From: Pseudobutyrivibrio sp.
GTDB taxonomy: Bacteria; Bacillota; Clostridia; Lachnospirales; Lachnospiraceae
NCBI GenBank assembly: GCA_017557715.1
Contig: JAFYYE010000148.1
Location: forward strand, 1-12,108
Reading direction: 5' to 3'
Length of the DNA: 12,108 bases
Positions 1-6,728 of the stretch are shown here, in pieces. The notes under the pieces were generated by a model that saw only the letters and a list, made by a program, of their open reading frames with translations, ran no database searches and had not been told where the DNA came from. The translations under genes were made by a program, and so were the position numbers. How positions within the stretch are numbered: the stretch's first letter is position 1; each line of letters begins with the position of its first letter.

Positions 1-2
1 AT

Positions 3-16
3 ACTTGTATACTAGT
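3..16. promoter_or_regulatory. Candidate operator palindrome overlapping a -10 box
   Basis: The 14 bases ACTTGTATACTAGT form an inverted repeat centred on GTATAC with a single mismatched pair (T6 against T13). A -10-like hexamer TATACT lies inside it at 8-13, which would place a transcript start near 19-21, about 25 nt before the first permease ATG. The TTGTATACAA-like core resembles operators of GntR-family repressors, so a repressor bound here would block the promoter. The -35 region would lie outside the window, so the promoter cannot be confirmed. Short palindromes also occur by chance in AT-rich DNA. Confidence 0.35.
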
Positions 17-45
17 TTATATTTATTAGAGGTTGGAGGATAGTA

Positions 46-1005
46 ATGAAAGTTGTTGCAGCGAAAAACTCAGCAATAGCGGTAGCTGAGAAGACTAACT
101 GGAAAGCCTATTTAAAGAGATATTGGCAGCTTTATGTTTTGTTATTTTTGCCAATGATTTATCTTTTGGTTTTCAAGTATGTTCCAATGAAGTATGTATT
201 AATTGCTTTTAAGAAGTACAGTATTGTGCAAAAGGTAAGCGAGATGCCATGGGCAGATAATCATGGCTTCCAGTTCTTTATACAGGCCTTTCACAACAGA
301 GATTTCTTAAATGCCTTGAGAAATACAGTAGGCCTGAATTTACTTGATTTGGTAATCGGATTCCCTATTCCAATTATTTTTGCACTTATCTTAAACGAGT
401 TGAATATCAAGTGGTTCAAGAAGACAGTACAGACAATTGCTTACATGCCACACTTCCTTTCATGGGTTATTATTTACGGTTTGGCAATTCAGCTTTTTGC
501 ACCAAGCAACGGTCTTGTAAACATGTTCATCACAAAATTTGGTGGAGAGGCAGTTCCATTCCTCAACGATCCAGGAAAATGGGTTGGCACATATATCTTC
601 CTTGGAATATGGCAGAGCTTCGGTTGGAACTCAATCATTTATCTAGCTGCAATCGCTGGTATTTCACCAGAGTTATATGAGGCAGCATCAGTAGATGGAG
701 CAGGACGCTTCCGCAAGATGTGGCACATCACATTGCCAGGCATCAAGAGTACAATCGTAGTCCTTTTGATTATGGCACTTGGTAATATTTTAGGTTCAGC
801 ATTTGATAGACCATTTGCTTTACAGAACAATCTGGTTATGCAAAACGCAGAGGTTATTTCAACCTTCGTATACAAGAATGGTATTAAGGGACTTCAGTTC
901 TCTCTTACAACTGCCGTTGGTTTGTTCCAGTCTGTAGTAGGAGTTATCTTCCTTCTGTTCGCAAACTGGTTGTCACGTAAGCTCGGTGAGCGCGGTATTT
1001 GGTAG
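46..1005 (+). CDS. ABC sugar transporter permease, LplB/YteP type
   Basis: This is one of the two membrane subunits of a carbohydrate ABC importer of the CUT1 kind. The 319-residue protein has a short basic cytoplasmic N-terminus and about six membrane segments, near residues 29-49, 95-118, 130-150, 180-205, 233-255 and 286-308. The EAA loop that contacts the ATPase is clear at 212-231: EAASVDGAG, then LP at 230-231. Length and the opening pattern (basic tail, then a first helix ending FKYVPM) match the LplB/YteP subfamily, which commonly imports oligosaccharides from complex plant polysaccharides. The start is supported by GGAGGA at 35-40, 5 nt before the ATG. It is followed after 12 nt by the partner permease, so the two are cotranscribed. 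The substrate cannot be read from this subunit; the family call is secure. Confidence 0.93.
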   Translation: MKVVAAKNSAIAVAEKTNWKAYLKRYWQLYVLLFLPMIYLLVFKYVPMKYVLIAFKKYSIVQKVSEMPWADNHGFQFFIQAFHNRDFLNALRNTVGLNLLDLVIGFPIPIIFALILNELNIKWFKKTVQTIAYMPHFLSWVIIYGLAIQLFAPSNGLVNMFITKFGGEAVPFLNDPGKWVGTYIFLGIWQSFGWNSIIYLAAIAGISPELYEAASVDGAGRFRKMWHITLPGIKSTIVVLLIMALGNILGSAFDRPFALQNNLVMQNAEVISTFVYKNGIKGLQFSLTTAVGLFQSVVGVIFLLFANWLSRKLGERGIW

Positions 1006-1017
1006 GAGGTGTAAAGT

Positions 1018-1983
1018 ATGGCAAAAGAATTAACAATTACCGGAAAAATAAATACAAAAGGCTTTGCACGTTCTAAGAGAAGAGATAAGGATGATGAGAC
1101 AGAGACAAGCCGCATGGTTAAATCTGACAGCACAAAAGCCGGAGACATTGTATTCATTACAATCTGCGTAATCATAAGCTTGATTTGTATCATCCCAATG
1201 ATAAATCTTTTAGCTCGTTCACTTTCAGCATCAGATTTCCTTGTAAAGAGAGAGGTTTATCTTCTTCCAAAGGGATTAAACATAGATGCGTACACAACAG
1301 TTTTGGGAGATCCAAAGTACATCAAGTCATTTGTTTGGACAGTTATTCTTACAGTGATTTGTACCTTCCTTTCACTGACAATGACAGTGCTTTGTGCTTA
1401 TCCACTTATTTTCAACAAGCTTAAGGGACGTTCATTTTTCAATATCGTAATTACGATAACAATGTTCTTTAATGCAGGAACAATTCCAAACTACTTACTT
1501 ATGAAGGAATTGAACCTTTTGGATAATCCACTTGTACTTATTGTTCCAGGATGCTTAAGCGTTTACAACATGATTATCATGCGAAGCTTCTTCTATGGAA
1601 TACCTGATTCCCTTAGAGAATCAGCTGAGATTGATGGAGCATCCTTCTTTAGAATTTTGTGGAGCATTTACCTTCCACTTTCAAAGCCAGTACTTGCAAC
1701 ACTTGCTTTGTTCTACGCAGTAGGAAGATGGAATGGATACTCAGATGCATTGATGTACATGAAGAACAAGGATTTCTATCCACTTCAGTTATTGCTTTAC
1801 AACATTTTGAACAACATGAATTCTGTAGAGGTAGCTACACAGGAAGGCTTCTCAACACCAGGTCTTTCTGAATCACTTAAGGCTGCAATCGTAATGTTCT
1901 CAACGATTCCAATCCTTTGTATCTACCCATTCTTACAGAAATACTTCATCCACGGTGTAACACTTGGAGCGGTTAAGGAGTAG
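1018..1983 (+). CDS. ABC sugar transporter permease, LplC/YtcP type
   Basis: This is the second membrane subunit of the importer, pairing with the upstream permease. The 321-residue protein has a hydrophilic, charged N-terminal tail of about 43 residues, longer than the short tails usual in LplC/YtcP proteins. About six membrane segments follow, roughly at 44-66, 105-130, 140-162, 170-190, 223-245 and 287-305. The EAA-type loop is at 201-220 (ESAEIDGASF, then LP at 219-220). The C-terminus GAVKE is typical of the subfamily. The ribosome site AGGAGGT at 1004-1010 overlaps the stop codon of the preceding gene and sits 7 nt before the ATG, so translation is probably coupled. No ATP-binding subunit is encoded nearby, which is normal for this group because a shared MsmX-like ATPase usually serves several importers. 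Confidence 0.93.
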   Translation: MAKELTITGKINTKGFARSKRRDKDDETETSRMVKSDSTKAGDIVFITICVIISLICIIPMINLLARSLSASDFLVKREVYLLPKGLNIDAYTTVLGDPKYIKSFVWTVILTVICTFLSLTMTVLCAYPLIFNKLKGRSFFNIVITITMFFNAGTIPNYLLMKELNLLDNPLVLIVPGCLSVYNMIIMRSFFYGIPDSLRESAEIDGASFFRILWSIYLPLSKPVLATLALFYAVGRWNGYSDALMYMKNKDFYPLQLLLYNILNNMNSVEVATQEGFSTPGLSESLKAAIVMFSTIPILCIYPFLQKYFIHGVTLGAVKE

Positions 1984-2120
1984 AAATGAGTTTTTATTAA
2001 AAAAACTCATTTCGTAAATGGCAGTAATTTTGAATGAATGTAATTCATTTAAAATTGCTGTCTGCTGAAAGCAGATTAAACTGCAGTTTCCTTGACTGCA
2101 GTTTAACCCCTTATTAAGGG
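1983..2120 (+). promoter_or_regulatory. Array of five consecutive stem-loops between permease and binding-protein genes
   Basis: Five inverted repeats lie head to tail. (1) A 13-bp perfect stem 1983-1995 with 2001-2013, whose first base is the last base of the permease stop codon. (2) A 19-bp stem 2020-2038 with 2044-2062, containing three G-U pairs. (3) A 6-bp stem TCTGCT/AGCAGA 2061-2066 with 2070-2075, sharing 2 nt with the previous one. (4) A perfect 12-bp stem 2076-2087 with 2095-2106. (5) CCCTT/AAGGG 2108-2112 with 2116-2120. None is followed by a clear T-run, so they do not look like ordinary terminators. A likely role is mRNA processing or protection that lets the downstream lipoprotein be made in excess over the permeases. 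That role is inference; the base pairing is direct. Confidence 0.75.
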
Positions 2121-2158
2121 AATAAAAATAAATTAAAAACAAAATTGGGAGGAATAAG
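2121..2158 (+). promoter_or_regulatory. A-rich unstructured leader and strong ribosome site of the binding-protein gene
   Basis: After the last hairpin comes a stretch made almost only of A and T with no stem I can find, then GGGAGGA at 2147-2153, 5 nt before the ATG. An open A-rich leader with a strong Shine-Dalgarno sequence is what one expects for a highly translated lipoprotein gene. I see no convincing promoter here. Confidence 0.6.
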
Positions 2159-3835
2159 ATGAAAAGAAGAATTGTAGCATTAGTACTTGCATGCACAATG
2201 GGACTTGGAATGGTTGCATGCGGTTCAAGTGACAGCGCTTCTGATGCCAAGAGTACTGGCTCAGACACAATCGAGAGTGGCGCTGCTTCAGAGCTTGTTG
2301 ATGGAAAATTCCCAGAGACAAAGCACATCACAGTTGAGGTTTACGACAGAGGAAACGATGGCGGAACAGACCCAACAGACAACATGTACACAGAGTACAT
2401 CAAGAAGGGAATGCTTGAGGATCACAACGTAGAGGTTGAGTTCGTATCAGTTCCACGTTGGACAGAGACAGAGGAAATCAACAACCTTCTTGCTTCAGGC
2501 GGAGCACCAGATATCTGCCTTACATATTCATATCCAACAATTCAGACATACGCTAACATGGGCGGCGTTACAGACTTAAAGCCACTTATGGATCAGTATG
2601 GTAGCGAGCTTACAAACCTTCAGAATTGGCTTGGCGACACAAACATCTACTGGGATTTAGATGATGAGAAGGGTACACTTTGGGCAATCGAAGGAAAGCG
2701 TGCTAACAACAGACGTATCAATACATTTATTAGAAAAGACTGGTTAGACAAGCTTGGTCTTGAAGAGCCAACAACAAAAGAAGAATTTTATAACGTTATT
2801 TGCGCATTCCGCGACAATGCTAAGGAGCTCCTTGGCAAGGATGCAGATAAGATGGTTCCATTCTCAGTTTCATTCGATGTAGGCTGGAGAGCAGCACTTC
2901 TCATCGAGTCAGAGATGGATCCAAAGATTACAGATAAGGAATTCTATATCAACGGATTTGATGATAGAAAGCTTACACAGAACGGCACAAAAGAGGCTAT
3001 GAAGACTCTTAACAAGTGGTACAACGAAGGTCTTCTTTGGAAGGATTTCGCACTTTACACAGCAGGTGATTCTACAGAGGATGATATGATGAAGGCTGGT
3101 TATGTTGGTGCATTCCAGCACAACTGGGATTATCCTTTCCGTGGTGGAGATGATTCAATCCAGGCAAACCTTAAGAGAATCGTTGGTGATGATGCTAAGT
3201 ATGTAGCAGTAGATTGCTTCGAGAACTCAGAGGGCAAGCACCTTAAGTATGTTGACTCAACAGCTGGTGATAGAAAGATCTTCTTCCCAACTACAAACGA
3301 TGAGCCACTTGCATCACTTCTTTACCTTGATTGGATTTCAGCTCCAGAGCACATCAAGTACTTACAGATTGGTGATGAAGGTGTGACACACAACGTTCTT
3401 GAGGATGGCGCTATCGAGCTTATCCCAGCTACAGGCGACCCAATCATGAACTCTGGTAACAACATTGACTACACAATCACATGTAACGGTCTTGAGCTTG
3501 GCGATGAGAACCTTACACTTCTTTCTATGGCACACAGCTACCCAGCATGTGACGCAGAAGATGTTCAGAAGGCACTTGATATTGCAGCTACAGACAACAA
3601 GATTGCTAAGAACGTAAAGGTTCCAGAAATCGTTGCAGAAAACGGTATGGGCGAGGCTCTTGGTTCAAAGAGAGATGTAGTTTATGATACAGCTCTTGCA
3701 GCTAAGGAAGCTGATTTCGACAAGGTTTGGGATGATGCTATCGCAGATTACCTTGCATCAGGCGGACAGGCTATCATGGACGAGAGAACACAGAAGTTTG
3801 AGGCTAAGTATGGCAGCTCTACTTCTGTAGAATAA
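2159..3835 (+). CDS. Extracellular sugar-binding lipoprotein of ABC importer (LplA/YtcQ type)
   Basis: This is the substrate-capturing lipoprotein for the two upstream permeases, anchored on the outer face of the cell membrane. The 558-residue protein starts with a lipoprotein signal peptide: basic residues 2-4, a hydrophobic core, and a lipobox ending MVAC with the lipidated Cys at 21. A Ser/Gly/Asp-rich linker (about 22-45) precedes the binding fold. Typical family-1 solute-binding features follow, such as the LLASGGAPDI segment at 110-119 and an Asp/Trp/Tyr-rich body suited to stacking sugars. The length of over 500 residues fits the LplA/YtcQ group, which binds oligosaccharides larger than those taken by short MalE-like proteins. 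The protein is strongly acidic and its codons look more uniform than those of the kinase gene downstream, consistent with high expression. The family is secure; xylo-oligosaccharide as ligand is inferred from the neighbouring enzymes. Confidence 0.93.
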   Translation: MKRRIVALVLACTMGLGMVACGSSDSASDAKSTGSDTIESGAASELVDGKFPETKHITVEVYDRGNDGGTDPTDNMYTEYIKKGMLEDHNVEVEFVSVPRWTETEEINNLLASGGAPDICLTYSYPTIQTYANMGGVTDLKPLMDQYGSELTNLQNWLGDTNIYWDLDDEKGTLWAIEGKRANNRRINTFIRKDWLDKLGLEEPTTKEEFYNVICAFRDNAKELLGKDADKMVPFSVSFDVGWRAALLIESEMDPKITDKEFYINGFDDRKLTQNGTKEAMKTLNKWYNEGLLWKDFALYTAGDSTEDDMMKAGYVGAFQHNWDYPFRGGDDSIQANLKRIVGDDAKYVAVDCFENSEGKHLKYVDSTAGDRKIFFPTTNDEPLASLLYLDWISAPEHIKYLQIGDEGVTHNVLEDGAIELIPATGDPIMNSGNNIDYTITCNGLELGDENLTLLSMAHSYPACDAEDVQKALDIAATDNKIAKNVKVPEIVAENGMGEALGSKRDVVYDTALAAKEADFDKVWDDAIADYLASGGQAIMDERTQKFEAKYGSSTSVE

Positions 3836-3859
3836 TCAACAATAGAAATTAACATTTAA

Positions 3860-3920
3860 AACTTTTCCCCACTAACATCTGAACTTTGTCAGTAGATGAT
3901 AGTGGGGATTTCTATTTATA
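3860..3920 (+). terminator. Likely intrinsic terminator after the binding-protein gene
   Basis: A long hairpin runs from 3867 to 3907: CCCCACTA pairs with TAGTGGGG (8 bp), then after one A/A mismatch CATCT pairs with AGATG, with GA/TC closing the loop. It is followed by the T-rich stretch ATTTCTATTTAT and preceded by AAAACTTTT. The flanks AATAGAAAT (3841-3849) and ATTTCTATT (3908-3916) are also complementary, so an alternative pairing could tie up the T-tract. The T-run is interrupted, so read-through into the genes downstream is plausible, giving less message for the enzymes than for the lipoprotein. Confidence 0.75.
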
Positions 3921-3941
3921 ATCTTATCATCCAAGATTATA
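3917..3941 (+). promoter_or_regulatory. Hairpin and TATAAT just upstream of the YesL ribosome site
   Basis: TATAATCTT (3917-3925) pairs perfectly with AAGATTATA (3933-3941) around a 7-nt loop, ending only 3 nt before the ribosome site GGAGGT (3945-3950). The left arm starts with a perfect -10 hexamer TATAAT (3917-3922), but there is no TTGACA-like -35 box at 16-18 nt spacing. It could be a weak promoter, a 5' stabilising hairpin or a processing site; the sequence does not decide. Confidence 0.4.
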
Positions 3942-3954
3942 TCCGGAGGTAGTA

Positions 3955-3990
3955 ATGTTATGCAGATATTTAGTCCAGACAGCGAAGTAA
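3955..3990 (+). other. Eleven-codon out-of-frame ORF overlapping the YesL start
   Basis: An ATG at 3955, 4 nt after GGAGGT, opens an 11-codon frame (MLCRYLVQTAK, stop at 3988-3990) that overlaps the first codons of the YesL gene. It would compete with the true start at 3960. It mirrors the arrangement before GH43. Expression is unproven. Confidence 0.3.
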
Positions 3991-4613
3991 TGGAATTTCT
4001 TAGCAAGGTGACAGATTTTATCATCTTAAATCTACTCACACTTCTTTTTTCTATTCCAATTATCACAATAGGAGCAGCACACACTGCAAAGTTTTACACA
4101 TCAATGAAAATCGTGCGTGGCGAGGAGCCAAGCGTTACAAAGAGCTATTTCAAATCCTTTAAGGAGAATTTTGCTCAAGTCACAGGAGCATGGCTCATAA
4201 TTTTATTTGTAGGTTTGATTCTCGCATTTGACTGGTACAACGTGCTCTACGGAAGAGCTGCAAGTATGCCAATTATTCTTAAGGCAATGCTTGGTGTGCT
4301 TAGCTTTGTAGTTTGGGCAGTTGCATACTGCATGTTCCCATTTGAGGCTAGATACAAGGTTACTTTGAAGGAATTATTTAAAGCGTCTATGGTGATGGCG
4401 CTTCTGAATTTCCCAAGAATGGTTTTGATTTTTGTGGTGACATTTTTACCGTATATCATTTGTGCATGGTACATCCAGTGGGGGCTTTTGATTTGGCTTC
4501 TCTGCACAACGGTAACACTTTATTACATAAGTAAAGAATTTAACAAACAACTAGAAATGCTCAACAAGGAGGAAGTAGAAAGTAATGAATCAGGAGACAC
4601 TGAAGCGTGCTAA
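3960..4613 (+). CDS. YesL-like DUF624 membrane protein
   Basis: A 217-residue integral membrane protein of the DUF624/YesL family, often found in loci with LplB/LplC-type sugar importers and YesM/YesN regulators. Its biochemical role is not established; a part in sugar transport or in membrane signalling has been presumed from gene context. The N-terminus carries the family hallmark: residues 19-40 form a helix with N24, P33 and TIGAA at 36-40. Further hydrophobic segments lie near 77-93, 105-126, 141-165 and 168-192, and the tail is acidic. The start at 3960 lies 9 nt after GGAGGT (3945-3950); an out-of-frame ATG at 3955 sits closer to that site. Its last 29 nt overlap the start of the GH3 gene, so the two are translationally linked. 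It lies behind the probable terminator, so it begins the enzyme half of the locus. Confidence 0.88.
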   Translation: MQIFSPDSEVMEFLSKVTDFIILNLLTLLFSIPIITIGAAHTAKFYTSMKIVRGEEPSVTKSYFKSFKENFAQVTGAWLIILFVGLILAFDWYNVLYGRAASMPIILKAMLGVLSFVVWAVAYCMFPFEARYKVTLKELFKASMVMALLNFPRMVLIFVVTFLPYIICAWYIQWGLLIWLLCTTVTLYYISKEFNKQLEMLNKEEVESNESGDTEAC

Positions 4614-6726
4614 GGAATTAGTATCGCAGATGACTATAGAAGAAAAATGCTCGCAGATGCTACATCATGCGGCAGCCATCGATAGACTTGGAATACCTAA
4701 GTACTGCTGGTGGAATGAGGCTCTTCACGGAGTGGCAAGAGCAGGAGTTGCCACAGTATTTCCACAGGCAATCGGTCTTGGCGCTACATTTGATGAGGAG
4801 CTTGTTAGAGAGATTGGTGATGCCACATCCACAGAAGGTCGTGCAAAGTACAATGAGTTTTCAAAGCACGAGGACAGAGATATCTACAAGGGTCTTACAT
4901 TCTGGGCTCCAAATGTGAATATCTTCCGTGATCCTAGATGGGGTCGTGGACATGAGACTTATGGCGAGGATCCATATCTTACAGGTCAGCTTGGAATGGC
5001 TTATGTACGTGGACTTCAGGGTGATGATTTAGATAATCCAAAGGCAGCTGCATGTGCAAAGCACTTCGCTGTTCATTCTGGACCAGAGGCTGACAGACAT
5101 CACTTTGATGCAAGGGTAAACGACCAGGATTTATATGATACATATCTTTATGCTTTCAAGCGTCTTGTTAAGGATGCAAAGGTGGAGTCCGTTATGGGCG
5201 CATACAACCGTGTAAACGGCGAGCCAGCCTGCGGAAGCAAGAGACTTTTAAAGGATATTCTTCGTGATGATTGGGGATTTGAAGGACATGTAGTTTCAGA
5301 TTGCTGGGCAATCAAGGATTTCCACGAAAATCACAAGGTAACAGGCTGCGAGGTGGAATCAGCAGCACTTGCTGTGAATAACGGCTGCGATTTGAACTGT
5401 GGTTGTGTATTCGAAAAGCTTATTTACGCTTACAAGGCAAATCTTGTTACTGAGGAGACTATCACAGAGGCAGTTGAGAGACTTATCGAGCTTAGACTTC
5501 GCCTTGGAACACTTCCAGAAAGGGGAAGCAAATATGATGATATCCCTTACGAAGTAATTGAGTGCAAGGAGCACAAGGAACTTGCAAATGAAGCTACTAA
5601 GCGCAGTATGGTTCTTCTTAAAAATGATGGATTACTTCCACTTAAGAAGGATAAAATAAAGACAGTCGCTGTCATTGGACCAAACGCTAATTCACGAATC
5701 GCTCTTGTAGGAAATTACGAGGGTACATCTTCAGAATATATTACAGTTCTTGAGGGAATTCAGAGATATGTGGGAGATGATGTGAGAGTTTTCCATGCTG
5801 AAGGATCTCATCTTTGGAAGGACAGACTTCAGGGACTTTGCGAAGCAAAGGATGGTTTTGCGGAGGCACTTACAGTGGCAGAACACTCTGATGTTGTAGT
5901 ACTTGCAATGGGACTTGATGCTACAATCGAAGGAGAGGAAGGCGATGCTGGAAACGAATTCGGTAGTGGTGATAAGAAGGGACTTAAGCTTCCAGGCGTG
6001 CAGCAGGAGCTTGTTGAAAAGGTTACAGCTATTGGAAAGCCAGTTGTCTTATTAGTACTTGCTGGTTCGGCTATGGATTTATCATGGGCAAATGATAACG
6101 TAAATGCGATAATACAGTGCTGGTATCCAGGGGCAAGAGGTGGAAAGGCTATCGCCGAGGTGCTCTTTGGTGAGGACAGCCCATCAGGAAAGCTTCCACT
6201 TACTTTCTATAAATCAGATGAAGATTTACCACCATTTGAGGATTACTCAATGGAAGCTAGAACCTATAGATATTTCAAGGGAACGCCACTTTATCCATTT
6301 GGCTATGGTCTTAGCTATTCAAAGCTTGAGTATAGTAACGCAAGCATTGATAAGACAGAGGGTGCAATTGGAGATAAGTTTAATGTTAAGGTGACAGTTA
6401 CAAACGCTGGTGAGTATGATTGCCACGAGACAGTAGAGCTTTACATCAAGGATGTGGAGGCATCTACAAGAGTTGCAAACTGGTCACTTCGCAAAATCGG
6501 ACAGATTGCACTTGGCGCAGGAGAATCTAAAGAAGTTAGCTTCGAGCTTACAGCCCGCGATTTTGCAATCATCGACGAAAAAGGTAGATGCATCGTAGAG
6601 CCAGGTGAGTTTAAGGTTGCTGTAGGCGGACAGCAGCCAGATGCTAGAAGCGAGGAGCTCACAGGAAGAAAATGTGATGTATTTGATGTGATATTAACAG
6701 GAGAAGTTATGGAGGTTGAATATTAA
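4585..6726 (+). CDS. Cytoplasmic glycoside hydrolase family 3, probable beta-xylosidase
   Basis: A 713-residue GH3 exo-glycosidase with no signal peptide, so it acts on imported oligosaccharides. The N-terminal barrel holds WWNEALHGVAR (42-52), WGRGHETYGEDP (119-130), KH at 159-160, and the nucleophile D239 in the motif VVSDCW. The second domain (about 355-540) has a likely acid/base Glu in TIEGEE (447-452, E449 or a neighbour) and the LPG-Q motif at 469-473. A fibronectin-III-like domain covers about 595-685. The WWNEALHGVAR and SDC features favour beta-xylosidase, though beta-glucosidase or mixed activity is possible. The ATG lies inside the end of the YesL gene; the best ribosome site GGAGG (4568-4572) is 12 nt away, so coupling to YesL translation probably helps. 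The family call is very secure, the substrate moderately so. Confidence 0.93.
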   Translation: MNQETLKRAKELVSQMTIEEKCSQMLHHAAAIDRLGIPKYCWWNEALHGVARAGVATVFPQAIGLGATFDEELVREIGDATSTEGRAKYNEFSKHEDRDIYKGLTFWAPNVNIFRDPRWGRGHETYGEDPYLTGQLGMAYVRGLQGDDLDNPKAAACAKHFAVHSGPEADRHHFDARVNDQDLYDTYLYAFKRLVKDAKVESVMGAYNRVNGEPACGSKRLLKDILRDDWGFEGHVVSDCWAIKDFHENHKVTGCEVESAALAVNNGCDLNCGCVFEKLIYAYKANLVTEETITEAVERLIELRLRLGTLPERGSKYDDIPYEVIECKEHKELANEATKRSMVLLKNDGLLPLKKDKIKTVAVIGPNANSRIALVGNYEGTSSEYITVLEGIQRYVGDDVRVFHAEGSHLWKDRLQGLCEAKDGFAEALTVAEHSDVVVLAMGLDATIEGEEGDAGNEFGSGDKKGLKLPGVQQELVEKVTAIGKPVVLLVLAGSAMDLSWANDNVNAIIQCWYPGARGGKAIAEVLFGEDSPSGKLPLTFYKSDEDLPPFEDYSMEARTYRYFKGTPLYPFGYGLSYSKLEYSNASIDKTEGAIGDKFNVKVTVTNAGEYDCHETVELYIKDVEASTRVANWSLRKIGQIALGAGESKEVSFELTARDFAIIDEKGRCIVEPGEFKVAVGGQQPDARSEELTGRKCDVFDVILTGEVMEVEY

Positions 6727-6728
6727 TT

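Noticed and set aside
1984..2014. The first hairpin as a normal intrinsic terminator.
   Set aside because: The stem is mostly A-T and the bases after it (CGTAAATGG) contain no T-run.
2040..2080. A catabolite-repression (cre) site within the array.
   Set aside because: The nearest match, starting with TGAAAGCAG, lacks the central CG and the symmetric half.
2092..2120. TTGACT followed by TATTAA as a possible promoter for the lipoprotein gene.
   Set aside because: The spacing is only 14 nt, and the TTGACT lies inside the 12-bp stem of hairpin 4. Other spacings give poor -10 sequences.
1983..2120. Reading the hairpin array as a CRISPR array or an insertion-sequence remnant.
   Set aside because: The stems differ in sequence and length, there are no repeated units with spacers, and no transposase or cas gene is present.
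1933..2331. A 132-codon antisense frame across the hairpin array and the start of the lipoprotein gene.
   Set aside because: It is largely the complement of the lipoprotein signal region and inverted repeats. It has no recognisable domain and no support as a gene.
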